Of a DNA stretch of 64,000 bases, positions 56,405-64,000 are shown piece by piece. The number at the start of each line of letters is the position of its first letter. The stretch's first letter is position 1. The stretch comes from Rhizobium sp. SL86 (lineage in GTDB: Bacteria; Pseudomonadota; Alphaproteobacteria; Rhizobiales; Rhizobiaceae), in the NCBI RefSeq assembly GCF_026672545.1, contig NZ_JAPPRJ010000002.1, positions 509,001 through 573,000 on the forward strand, read 5' to 3'. The position numbers were made by a program, and so were the translations under genes. Under the pieces are notes generated by a model. It saw only the letters and a program-made list of their open reading frames with translations, was not told the origin of the DNA and ran no database searches.

Positions 56405-57240
56405 AGGACTTCTGGAAACGCTTTTCGCAAAATCGCGGTGCCGTCATCGGTCTGTGTGTCCTGCTGCTCGTCGTCATTCTTTCGATTGTCGCTCCCTTCA
56501 TTTACACCAAATCTCCCTGGGCTATGGTTCAGCGGCCGTTCATCCCGCCCTTCACCATGGATGCCTTCCTACTTGGCACGGACCCGATGGGGCGCGATCT
56601 GGCTGCAGGTCTCGCGCACGGCGCGCGGGTATCCCTGCTCGTCGGACTTGTTTCGACACTGGTTTCCCTGATCATCGGTATTCCGATCGGTGCCGCTGCA
56701 GGGTATTTCGGCGGCTGGGTTGATGATCTCCTGATGCGGTTCACCGAGTTTTTCCAGAGTGTGCCGAGCTTTGCCCTGGCCGTGGTGCTGGTGGCGATCT
56801 TCCAACCCAATATCACGTCTATCATCGTCTCCATCGCCGTCGTTTCCTGGCCGCCAGTTGCCCGCCTGCTGCGCGGAGAGGTGATGTCACTCAGGTCGCG
56901 AGAGTTTGTCGAAGCTGCCGTGTTGTCCGGTCAGACACATCTGACCATCATCTGGCGGCAGATCCTGCCGAACACTCTGTCCCCGATCATCGTGCTTGCG
57001 TCGATGATGGTGGCTGCTGCGATCCTGATCGAAAGTTCGCTCTCCTTCCTGGGACTAGGCGACCGGAATGTGATGTCCTGGGGCTATATCATTGGTGCGG
57101 GACGCACGGTGATCCGGCAAGCCTGGTGGGTCAGCTTCTTTCCCGGTCTCGCTATCCTTTTGACAGTGCTGGCGCTCAATCTGGTAGGCGAGGGGCTGAA
57201 TGACGCTCTCAATCCGCGCCTCGCGCGGAAGGGGAGGTAG
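56401..57240 (+). CDS. peptide-type ABC transporter permease (DppC-like)
   Basis: 279-aa permease with first helix VIGLCVLLLVVILSIVAPFIY, LLGTDPMGRDLAAGLAHGARVS motif and EAAVLSGQTHLTIIWRQILPN EAA loop. Ends LNLVGEGLNDALNPRLARKGR. Two bases separate its stop from the fused ATPase gene. Confidence 0.93.
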   Translation: MKDFWKRFSQNRGAVIGLCVLLLVVILSIVAPFIYTKSPWAMVQRPFIPPFTMDAFLLGTDPMGRDLAAGLAHGARVSLLVGLVSTLVSLIIGIPIGAAAGYFGGWVDDLLMRFTEFFQSVPSFALAVVLVAIFQPNITSIIVSIAVVSWPPVARLLRGEVMSLRSREFVEAAVLSGQTHLTIIWRQILPNTLSPIIVLASMMVAAAILIESSLSFLGLGDRNVMSWGYIIGAGRTVIRQAWWVSFFPGLAILLTVLALNLVGEGLNDALNPRLARKGR

Positions 57241-57242
57241 TC

Positions 57243-58934
57243 ATGTTGACGGAAACACTGCCTATCGAAACATCAGGCGATGCGGTCGTTCATCCTGGTG
57301 CCCTGAATGAAGAGGGGCGTGGAGAACCGGTCGTACATATCGATCGGTTGAGCATCGCGCTGCCAGATGGTGCGGACCGTCCCTATGCTGTGGATCGCGT
57401 CAGTTTCAAGCTCTTTGCCGGCGAAATGCTGTGCGTGGTCGGCGAAAGCGGTTCCGGCAAATCGATGTCGGCGAATGCGCTGATGGGGCTTCTTCCGGAG
57501 ACCGTGCGCGTTGCACAGGGCCGCATCCTGCTGGGCGGCACCGATCTCATCACGATGCCAGCGGAGGCGCTTTACGCCATCCGCGGTCGCCGCGTGGCAA
57601 TGATCTTTCAGGAGCCGATGTCCGCATTGAACCCCTTGATGAAGGTCTCGGCTCAGATCGAGGAGGTGTTCGAGGCGCATGGCCTGCTGACGCCAAGGGA
57701 ACGGAAGGAGAGGGCCCTTTCGCTTTTGACGGAGGTGGGTTTGCCGGATCCGCCCCGTGCGGCCGACAGCTACCCGTTCCAGTTGTCCGGCGGCCAACGC
57801 CAGCGGGTGATGATCGCCATGGCGCTGGCTCTCGAGCCGGAGGTTCTGATTGCCGACGAGCCGACGACCGCCTTGGATGTGACGACGCAAGCACAGATCC
57901 TGAAGCTCATCGCCAAGCTCCAGGAGGAACGCAACATGGCGGTGATGTTCATCACGCACGATTTCGGGGTCGTCGCAGAGATCGCGGATTATGTGACCGT
58001 GATGCAACTCGGGCGGATCGTGGAACAGGGCACTGCCGAGGAGGTGCTCTTCTCGGCGCAACATCCCTACACGAAGAAGCTGATTGCGGCGATCCCACGC
58101 CCATCCGAAGGGAATGCCGGGATTGGCACGAGCGAACCACTGCTGACGGTGGAGAGGTTGTGCAAGACTTATCGTATGGGCGGCGGGCTGTTTTCCAGAC
58201 GCCGCGAGGTGTATGCAGTAAAGGATGTGTCCTTTGCGCTCGGGCGTGGCGAAACTCTTGGTATTGTCGGAGAGAGCGGGTCGGGCAAGTCATCGATCGG
58301 ACGATGCCTGGTGCGTTTGGAGGATCCAGACGGCGGGCGGGTGCTTCTCGGTGGCCGGGATATGGCCCATCTGAAGGGGGCGGAACTGCGCGCGATGCGC
58401 CGCCGCATCCAGATGATCTTTCAGGATCCCTATTCATCCCTCAATCCACGCGAAAAGGTCGGCCGCATCATCGCCTCGGGCCCGATCGCTTACGGTGAAG
58501 ATGAAGGGCGGGCGCTTTTGCAGGCCGCAGAGCTGATGGAAATGGTCGGGCTTGACCCCAAGGCGACCAATCGGTTTCCACACGAATTTTCCGGCGGTCA
58601 GCGACAACGCATCGGCATTGCTCGGGCTCTTGCACTCGAACCTGAGATCATCGTTGCAGACGAGGCCGTTTCGGCGCTGGATGTCTCCATCCAGGCCCAG
58701 GTTCTGGAACTGCTTGCGCGACTGAAGGAGGAACTCGGGCTTTCACTTGTCTTCATCACCCATGACCTTCGTGTTGCGGCCAAGATCTGCGACCGGGTGA
58801 TGGTGATGCAGACGGGGGAAGTTGTTGAACTGGGTACGGGCAGCGAAATTTTTGACAGTCCCCGGCACCCTTACACACGAAGCCTGATCGAGGCCATTCC
58901 CGGCCGGGCGAAGGAAGCACGGATGATGGCGTGA
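57243..58934 (+). CDS. peptide-type ABC transporter ATP-binding protein, DppD-DppF fusion
   Basis: 563-aa tandem ATPase. Domain 1: Walker [10 protein letters not shown] near 65-73, signature [17 protein letters not shown], Walker [16 protein letters not shown]. Domain 2: [11 protein letters not shown] near 345, signature [17 protein letters not shown], Walker [17 protein letters not shown]. Both are followed by the [20 protein letters not shown] peptide-transport motif. Second fused ATPase of the window; the two differ in detail, so they are not a recent duplicate. Confidence 0.93.
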   Translation: MLTETLPIETSGDAVVHPGALNEEGRGEPVVHIDRLSIALPDGADRPYAVDRVSFKLFAGEMLCVVGESGSGKSMSANALMGLLPETVRVAQGRILLGGTDLITMPAEALYAIRGRRVAMIFQEPMSALNPLMKVSAQIEEVFEAHGLLTPRERKERALSLLTEVGLPDPPRAADSYPFQLSGGQRQRVMIAMALALEPEVLIADEPTTALDVTTQAQILKLIAKLQEERNMAVMFITHDFGVVAEIADYVTVMQLGRIVEQGTAEEVLFSAQHPYTKKLIAAIPRPSEGNAGIGTSEPLLTVERLCKTYRMGGGLFSRRREVYAVKDVSFALGRGETLGIVGESGSGKSSIGRCLVRLEDPDGGRVLLGGRDMAHLKGAELRAMRRRIQMIFQDPYSSLNPREKVGRIIASGPIAYGEDEGRALLQAAELMEMVGLDPKATNRFPHEFSGGQRQRIGIARALALEPEIIVADEAVSALDVSIQAQVLELLARLKEELGLSLVFITHDLRVAAKICDRVMVMQTGEVVELGTGSEIFDSPRHPYTRSLIEAIPGRAKEARMMA

Positions 58935-58992
58935 CCTGTCATATGGCCACATCACAGGGCGATGGTGCCCAAACCGTTCAATGGAGAGACCG

Positions 58993-60345
58993 ATGACGAT
59001 CATGCCCAATTCGATGGAAGGCCGCGATATCGCCTACCAGATGCATCCGAACGTGAACCTGCGCAAATACGAGAAATCGGGTGGGCTGGTGATCGAGCGG
59101 GGCGACGGCATCTATGTCTTCGACAATACCGGCAAACGCTACATTGAAGGTCTTGCCGGATTGTGGTCGGTGGCGCTTGGTTTCGGAGAGAAGCGTCTCG
59201 CCGAAGTCGCTAAGGCGCAGATGGAAAAGCTGCCCTATTACCACACCTTTTCATACAAGACGCACGGCCCTTCGATCGATCTGGCGGAGATGCTCATCAA
59301 GATCGCACCGGTGCCGATGTCGAAGGTTCATTTCACCTCGTCGGGCTCGGAGGCCAATGATCTTGCCGCCAAGATGGTCTGGTACCGGTCGAACGCTTTG
59401 GGCAAACGCGAGAAGAAAAAGATCATCGGCCGCATCAAGGGTTATCACGGCGTCACCATCGCATCGGGCTCGATCACCGGTCTGCCGCGCAACCACGAAA
59501 GCTTCGACCTCCCGCTGGACCGGATGATCCACACATCCTGCCCATCCTACGTGCATTTCGGCCTTGAAGGGGAGAGCGAAGCCGAGTTTACCCAGCGCAT
59601 GCTGAAGGATCTGGAGGATCTGATCCTCAAGGAGGGACCGGAGACGATCGCTGCCTTCTGGGGTGAGCCGGTCATGGGTGCCGGTGGTGTTCTGGTTCCG
59701 CCGGACGGCTATTGGGCCGGCGTGCAGGCCATTCTGAAAAAATACGACATTCTGCTCGTGGCCGATGAGGTCATCTGCGGATTTGGCCGAACGGGCAGGA
59801 TGTTTGCGTGCCAAACACTTGGCATCGAACCGGATGTCCTGGTCGTATCGAAGCAGATCTCATCGTCCTATATGCCGCTTTCCGCAATCATCATGAACGA
59901 TCGCTTCTACCAGCCGATCGCCGACGAATCCGATCGCATCGGTGTGTTTGGCCACGGTTACACCGCTTCCGGCCACCCGGTTGCGACCGCCGTTGGCCTT
60001 GAAAACCTCAAGATCATCCAGGAGCGGGATCTTGTCGGCAATGCCGCGCGGCTTGAAGGGCAGTTTCTCGCAGGCCTTGGCGAACTTGCACAGCATCCGC
60101 TTGCGCACTCCTCGCGCGGCATTGGCCTGCTGGGCGCGCTCGAGATCAAGCCATGGGCGGATGCCAATGCCGGCGACGCGGCAGCCGCTGTCGCTGCGGC
60201 CTGCCAGGAGGAAGGGCTCATCGTGCGCAACATCGGCGAAGGGATCTGCTTCTGCCCACCGCTTATCATCACCGCCGAACAGATCGACGACATGTTCGCC
60301 GCGGTCAAGCGGGCGTTGGATCTGGTGCAGGCTGCGCGCACCTGA
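58993..60345 (+). CDS. class III PLP aminotransferase
   Basis: 450-aa fold type I, class III aminotransferase (omega-amino acid:pyruvate or putrescine/beta-alanine type). PLP aspartate is Asp258 in LVADEVICGFGRTG; the Schiff-base Lys is Lys287 in VVSKQISSSYMP. The N terminus LAGLWSVALGFGEKRL and HFTSSGSEANDLAAKMVWY are family marks. Start is the ATG after GGAGAG (58983-58988); an ATG 12 bases earlier is possible. 58 bp after the ATPase gene. Likely removes the amino group of the imported compound or a product of the amidase. Confidence 0.9.
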   Translation: MTIMPNSMEGRDIAYQMHPNVNLRKYEKSGGLVIERGDGIYVFDNTGKRYIEGLAGLWSVALGFGEKRLAEVAKAQMEKLPYYHTFSYKTHGPSIDLAEMLIKIAPVPMSKVHFTSSGSEANDLAAKMVWYRSNALGKREKKKIIGRIKGYHGVTIASGSITGLPRNHESFDLPLDRMIHTSCPSYVHFGLEGESEAEFTQRMLKDLEDLILKEGPETIAAFWGEPVMGAGGVLVPPDGYWAGVQAILKKYDILLVADEVICGFGRTGRMFACQTLGIEPDVLVVSKQISSSYMPLSAIIMNDRFYQPIADESDRIGVFGHGYTASGHPVATAVGLENLKIIQERDLVGNAARLEGQFLAGLGELAQHPLAHSSRGIGLLGALEIKPWADANAGDAAAAVAAACQEEGLIVRNIGEGICFCPPLIITAEQIDDMFAAVKRALDLVQAART

Positions 60346-60364
60346 TGTTTCGAGGGAAGAGATG

Positions 60365-61792
60365 ATGCGTATGACGGAAAAAACCGAACTTGGCGAAATG
60401 ACCGCGGCTGAGCTGTCCGAACTGTTCGCAGCGGGCAAGGTCTCTCCGGTCGAAGCCGCCAAGGCTTCCCTGGCGCGGGTCGAGGCGTTCAATCCGAATG
60501 TCAATGCCTTTGCCTACGTTGTGCCGGAGCAGGCGCTGGCGGACGCGAAACAATCCGAAGCCCGCTGGATGAGGGGCGAACCTCTCAGTCCGATCGACGG
60601 TGCGCCGACAACGATCAAGGAACTGACACCAGTCAAGGGAATTCCGTGGCGGCGCGGTTCGGCACTTGGAGCAAAGACGCCATCCGACAAGGAATTCCTC
60701 ATCATGGAGCGCCTGCGTGCCGCGGGCGTCACCATTCTCGGCACCACGACCTCGCCCGAATTCGGCTGGAAAGGGGTGACCCATGGCCCCGCTTTCGGCA
60801 ATACGTTGAACCCCTGGCGCACTGATCGCGCCTCCGGCGGCTCCTCCGGGGGCGCAGCGGTTGCGGCGGCGCTGAATATGGGGGTCCTGCATGAAGGATC
60901 CGACGGTGCAGGTTCGATCCGCATTCCGGCCTCGTTTTCCGGCGTGTTCGGCATCAAGCCGAGCTACGGCTGGATCCCTTCCGATACGCCGACGACCCTG
61001 TTCGAACTTGCGCATCGCGGTCCGCTCGCCCGTACCGTTGAAGATGCGAGCCTCTTTATGAATGCGACGAGCGGGCCGACGCCGAAAGCGATGTATGGTT
61101 ATTGCCCGACACCCGTGCCGGACTGGCGTGAGGCCGTCCGGAGCACAAGCGTCAAGGGTTTGAGGATCGGCTATAGCCGCAATCTCGGTTATGCCGAGGT
61201 TCAGCCGGATGTGGCTGCTGCTGTTGAGCGTGCCGCCCAGCGTCTGGCGGATATGGGTGCCATCATCGAGGACGTGGATCCGGGTTTCTCCAATCCCCAG
61301 GATGCGCTGCTTGTGCTTTGGTATGCCGCCGAAGCCCGGACGGTGGAATTGGCCAATCCGACCGAGGCGCAGATGGCGCAGATGGATCCTGGTCTGATCC
61401 GGATTTATGAAAAGGGGCTTGCTTACACCGCTCGCGACTATGTTGCGGCCGAACAGGTTCGCGCGGATCTGAAGGTCACGATGGCGATCTTCCACGAACG
61501 CTACGATGCGCTGATGTTGCCGACCATGCCGGTGACGGCCATCGAGGCTGGCGTTGATTTCCCGGGCGGGGTCGAAGGGAAGGATTGGTCCGACTGGTCG
61601 CCGTTCACCTATCCCTTCAACATGACCGGACAGCCGGCCGTCTCCGTGCCGTGTGGCTTCGATGCTGGCGGCTTACCGATCGGGCTGCAGTTTGTCGGCC
61701 CCCGCTATCGTGACGACCTCGTTCTGAGGTTGGCGGCTGCCTATCAGGCTGCCTATCCGGAGGCGGTTCTCAGTGCCCCGCGGATCGTCTGA
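60365..61792 (+). CDS. amidase (amidase signature family)
   Basis: 475-aa amidase signature enzyme that hydrolyses amides through a Ser-cisSer-Lys triad. Lys85 (TTIKEL), cis-Ser160 (GGSSGGAA) and nucleophile Ser184 (GAGSIRIPASFSGVFGIKPS) are all present with normal spacing. Starts within MMRMTEK...; the second ATG, seven bases after AGGGA, is used. It follows the aminotransferase by 19 bp and is followed by the kinase gene, whose likely start is 37 bp on. No signal peptide, so it acts after import. Confidence 0.92.
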   Translation: MRMTEKTELGEMTAAELSELFAAGKVSPVEAAKASLARVEAFNPNVNAFAYVVPEQALADAKQSEARWMRGEPLSPIDGAPTTIKELTPVKGIPWRRGSALGAKTPSDKEFLIMERLRAAGVTILGTTTSPEFGWKGVTHGPAFGNTLNPWRTDRASGGSSGGAAVAAALNMGVLHEGSDGAGSIRIPASFSGVFGIKPSYGWIPSDTPTTLFELAHRGPLARTVEDASLFMNATSGPTPKAMYGYCPTPVPDWREAVRSTSVKGLRIGYSRNLGYAEVQPDVAAAVERAAQRLADMGAIIEDVDPGFSNPQDALLVLWYAAEARTVELANPTEAQMAQMDPGLIRIYEKGLAYTARDYVAAEQVRADLKVTMAIFHERYDALMLPTMPVTAIEAGVDFPGGVEGKDWSDWSPFTYPFNMTGQPAVSVPCGFDAGGLPIGLQFVGPRYRDDLVLRLAAAYQAAYPEAVLSAPRIV

Positions 61793-61829
61793 TCGGGCCT
61801 TTCGGCGGGAGAAAGACCAAAAAGTGAGC

Positions 61830-62924
61830 ATGAGGATTGAACATATGGCCTCCACGGCAAGCCGAGGGCCGGAGACCGGGCTCGGCGCAGAACTGAAGAC
61901 TGGGGCCGCCGCAGTCCCGCCGGATCAGGCGGAGCGCATTGCGCAAGAAAAATATGGATTGACCGGCAGGGTCGAGTGGCTTTGGGGGGAGAAGGACAGC
62001 AACTACCGCCTGACGCTTGAGGATGGAACCGCTTATCTTCTGAAGATCCTCAATCCCGCCGAAGACCCGGCCGTCACGAGCATGCACAGTCAGGCACTTC
62101 TCCATGTGGCGGCTGCCGATCCCGCGATCCCGGTTCAGCGGATCATCCGCACTGTCGATGGCGAGGCCGACTTCGTCATGACGGACAGTGATGGCGCCAC
62201 CCGTGGTGTGCGGATGGTGACCTTCTTGCCGGGCCTGGCGCAGAAGGTGCTGCCGCATTCAGCGCTTCAGCGATACCGTGTCGGCGTCCTGCTCGGGCGC
62301 ATGCAGACGGCGTTGGAGGACTTTCGTCACGAGGCTGCCCAGCACCGCATCACCTGGGACATGAAGCATGCGGGCAGTCTTCGTAATCTCCTCTGCGTCT
62401 TTTCGGACACATGGCAGCGCTCCCGGCTTGAACGCGCCATGGACGATTTCGAGATGCTGATCGCTCCACGGATGGAGGTCCTGCCTGCACAGGTCATCCA
62501 TAATGATTTCAATATGGAGAACATCCTCGTCGTGCAGGATGATCCCGACACGATCAGCGGCATCATCGACTTCGGTGACATGGTCCATGCGCCGGTGCTG
62601 TTCGACGTTGCCGTGGGTGCCGCATATCAAATAGGCGATGCCGCCGATCCAGTCGAAGCCATGTGTGATTTCCTGAGAGGGTATGCCACACAAAAGACGC
62701 TCAGCCCGCAAGAGCTTGCGCTGCTGTACCCCGCGATTGCGACGCGTATGCTGATGCGGGTTGCCATTCCGGAGTGGCGCAGCAACCTGTTTCCGGAAAA
62801 CCGGGAGCTTTATACCCGCAACAGTGCGACCGTTTGGGCACAGTTCGTGAAGCTCGATGCCATTCCAAAGGATGAAGTCGCAAGACGTCTGGCCGCCGCT
62901 TGCAGCCTGGGGAGAGAGAGATGA
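61830..62924 (+). CDS. APH-fold kinase, hydroxylysine-kinase-like
   Basis: 364-aa phosphotransferase of the aminoglycoside-phosphotransferase fold, similar in style to hydroxylysine kinase (AGPHD1/HYKK). Glycine-loop region VEWLWGEKDSNYRLTLEDG. Catalytic loop HNDFNMEN with His224 and Asp226, and metal-binding Asp247 in IIDFGDMVHAP. The start is uncertain among GTG 61824, ATG 61830 and ATG 61845. Its stop overlaps the next gene by four bases, and that gene encodes a class III PLP enzyme. In animals this kinase family acts with class III phospho-lyases on 5-hydroxylysine and ethanolamine phosphate, so a kinase plus phospho-lyase pair is suggested here. Confidence 0.82.
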   Translation: MRIEHMASTASRGPETGLGAELKTGAAAVPPDQAERIAQEKYGLTGRVEWLWGEKDSNYRLTLEDGTAYLLKILNPAEDPAVTSMHSQALLHVAAADPAIPVQRIIRTVDGEADFVMTDSDGATRGVRMVTFLPGLAQKVLPHSALQRYRVGVLLGRMQTALEDFRHEAAQHRITWDMKHAGSLRNLLCVFSDTWQRSRLERAMDDFEMLIAPRMEVLPAQVIHNDFNMENILVVQDDPDTISGIIDFGDMVHAPVLFDVAVGAAYQIGDAADPVEAMCDFLRGYATQKTLSPQELALLYPAIATRMLMRVAIPEWRSNLFPENRELYTRNSATVWAQFVKLDAIPKDEVARRLAAACSLGRER

Positions 62925-64000
62925 CCAAGCCAGCGACAACCATGATCAACGGCTTTGATGCCTCTCGGCTTGGCAGTCTGCCGGAGCGTGAACGCTCGAT
63001 GATCGAGAGACGACAGGCGATGCTCGGTCCATCCTATCGGCTGTTTTACGAACAGCCCTTGCATCTGGTGAGAGGGCAGGGCGTCTGGCTCTACGACCCC
63101 GACGGAAACGCCTATCTCGACGCCTATAACAATGTCCCTTCGGTCGGCCATTGCCACCCGAAGGTGGTCGCTGCGATTGCCGAACAGGCAGCCATTCTGA
63201 ACACTCATACTCGTTATCTCGACGAGAAGATCCTGGACTATTCCGCGAAACTTCTTGCAACCTTCCCGGAAGAAATCGACCGGGTCATGTATTGCTGCAC
63301 CGGCAGCGAGGCTGTTGATCTCGCGTTACGGATGGCGTGTTATTATACGGGCGGCACAGGCATCATCATTACCGAAAACGCCTATCACGGTACGACTGCC
63401 GCGTCTGCTGCGATCTCGCCATCGCTGGGGCCGAACATGCCGCTTGGTGTGCACGTGATGACCGTACCGGCCCCGGATGCGTACCGGTCCGAGGGGCGCG
63501 ATGTAGCGGAAATGTTCGCGGAGAACGTCTCGAAGGCCATCGCCTTCATGCAGCGCCGCGGAATAAGGCCTGCGGCGTTCATTGCCGACAGTATCTTTTC
63601 GACGGACGGCATATTCTCCGAACCGGCGGGATTCCTGAAGCGCACGCTTGAGGTCGTCCACGAGGCAGGGGCGCTTTACATCGCCGACGAGGTGCAGCCG
63701 GGCTTCGGTCGGCTGGGGTCTCATATGTGGGGTTTCATGCGTCATGATATCGTGCCGGACATTGCCGTGATGGGCAAACCGATGGGCAATGGACTGCCTA
63801 TCGCGGCCGCGGTGATGAAAGGCGAGATCCAGGAGCGCTTCGGCCGGGACATTCGTTATTTCAACACGTTTGGTGCCAATCACGTTTCAATCGCGGCAGC
63901 CAATGCCGTTCTGGAGATCATCCGTGATGAAGATCTGATGGCGAACGCCGTTTCAACGGGCAACGACCTGTTGAACGGAATGCGCATGCTGCAGCAGCGG
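62921..64000 (+). CDS. class III PLP enzyme, aminotransferase or phospho-lyase (partial, cut by window edge)
   Basis: 360 codons are visible and the frame is open at the right edge. Class III features are YLDAYNNVPSVGHCHPKVVAAI, CCTGSEAVDLALRMA, PLP Asp in IADEVQPGFGRLG and Lys286 in VMGKPMGNGLPIAAAVM. The start ATG, after GGAGAGAGAG, overlaps the kinase stop (ATGA). Its VAMGK-type PMGNG segment and Asn-rich N-terminal YNNVPSVGHCHP resemble AGXT2L-type enzymes that eliminate phosphate and ammonia from phosphorylated amino alcohols, but simple transamination cannot be excluded. Confidence 0.85.
   Translation, partial: MTKPATTMINGFDASRLGSLPERERSMIERRQAMLGPSYRLFYEQPLHLVRGQGVWLYDPDGNAYLDAYNNVPSVGHCHPKVVAAIAEQAAILNTHTRYLDEKILDYSAKLLATFPEEIDRVMYCCTGSEAVDLALRMACYYTGGTGIIITENAYHGTTAASAAISPSLGPNMPLGVHVMTVPAPDAYRSEGRDVAEMFAENVSKAIAFMQRRGIRPAAFIADSIFSTDGIFSEPAGFLKRTLEVVHEAGALYIADEVQPGFGRLGSHMWGFMRHDIVPDIAVMGKPMGNGLPIAAAVMKGEIQERFGRDIRYFNTFGANHVSIAAANAVLEIIRDEDLMANAVSTGNDLLNGMRMLQQR

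Overview
The window is high-GC, densely packed DNA with short intergenic gaps, many ATGA or TGATG stop/start overlaps, and an exceptional load of ABC and TRAP uptake systems. Malonate genes (matA, matB and matR with a TRAP carrier), FCD-type GntR, LysR, IclR and TetR regulators and several oligopeptide ABC operons point to an alphaproteobacterium of the Rhizobiaceae/Agrobacterium type, possibly on a chromid or megaplasmid. That placement is inferred from gene content only. I saw no rRNA, tRNA, CRISPR array, IS element, integrase or replication gene.

Layout. (1) 0.1-1.7 kb: a glycerophosphodiester phosphodiesterase and an inositol-phosphatase family enzyme. (2) 1.7-7.0 kb: a siderophore-iron block (DUF2218-SIP reductase, binding protein, TonB-dependent receptor) with a divergent TetR regulator. 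(3) 7.1-16.3 kb: a two-part catabolic locus around an IclR regulator. One arm is an oligopeptide transporter plus a COG3964-type amidohydrolase and a RidA protein; the other is a SelA-like PLP enzyme and the fused transporter ATPase. (4) 16.5-28.1 kb: a 5-oxoproline (pyroglutamate) system with pxpA, biotin carrier, biotin carboxylase, pxpB, pxpC and a branched-chain-type ABC transporter, controlled by a divergent LysR. A second pxpA lies at the far end. Both pxpA genes carry the same 44-bp upstream element (39/44 identical), a strong candidate for the LysR target. (5) 28.2-30.3 kb: LysR, SnoaL-like protein and SDR.

(6) 30.4-37.1 kb: malonate uptake and use (DctPQM, malonyl-CoA decarboxylase, malonyl-CoA synthetase) with divergent matR and a TTGTATACAA operator. 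(7) 37.1-46.8 kb: a LysR divergent from a dipeptide ABC operon that also encodes a CocE/NonD hydrolase and a CapA-family protein. (8) 46.9-50.6 kb: GNAT acetyltransferase, anmK, a P-loop kinase and a xylitol-type dehydrogenase. (9) 50.7 kb to the right edge: a regulon marked by three copies of ATACCGATATAT(C/T)G, upstream of an SDR, of its own GntR regulator, and of a long operon. That operon contains a peptide-type ABC transporter, a class III aminotransferase, an amidase, an APH-fold kinase related to hydroxylysine kinase, and a second class III enzyme cut by the window edge. The kinase/PLP-enzyme pair suggests a kinase plus phospho-lyase route for an amino alcohol or hydroxylated amino acid.

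Overall the window is a chain of self-contained scavenging modules: transporter, local regulator and enzymes. The most promising undescribed systems are the 50.7-64 kb regulon and the IclR-controlled amidohydrolase/SelA-like/RidA locus. The clearest new regulatory signal is the duplicated 44-bp element of the two pxpA genes.
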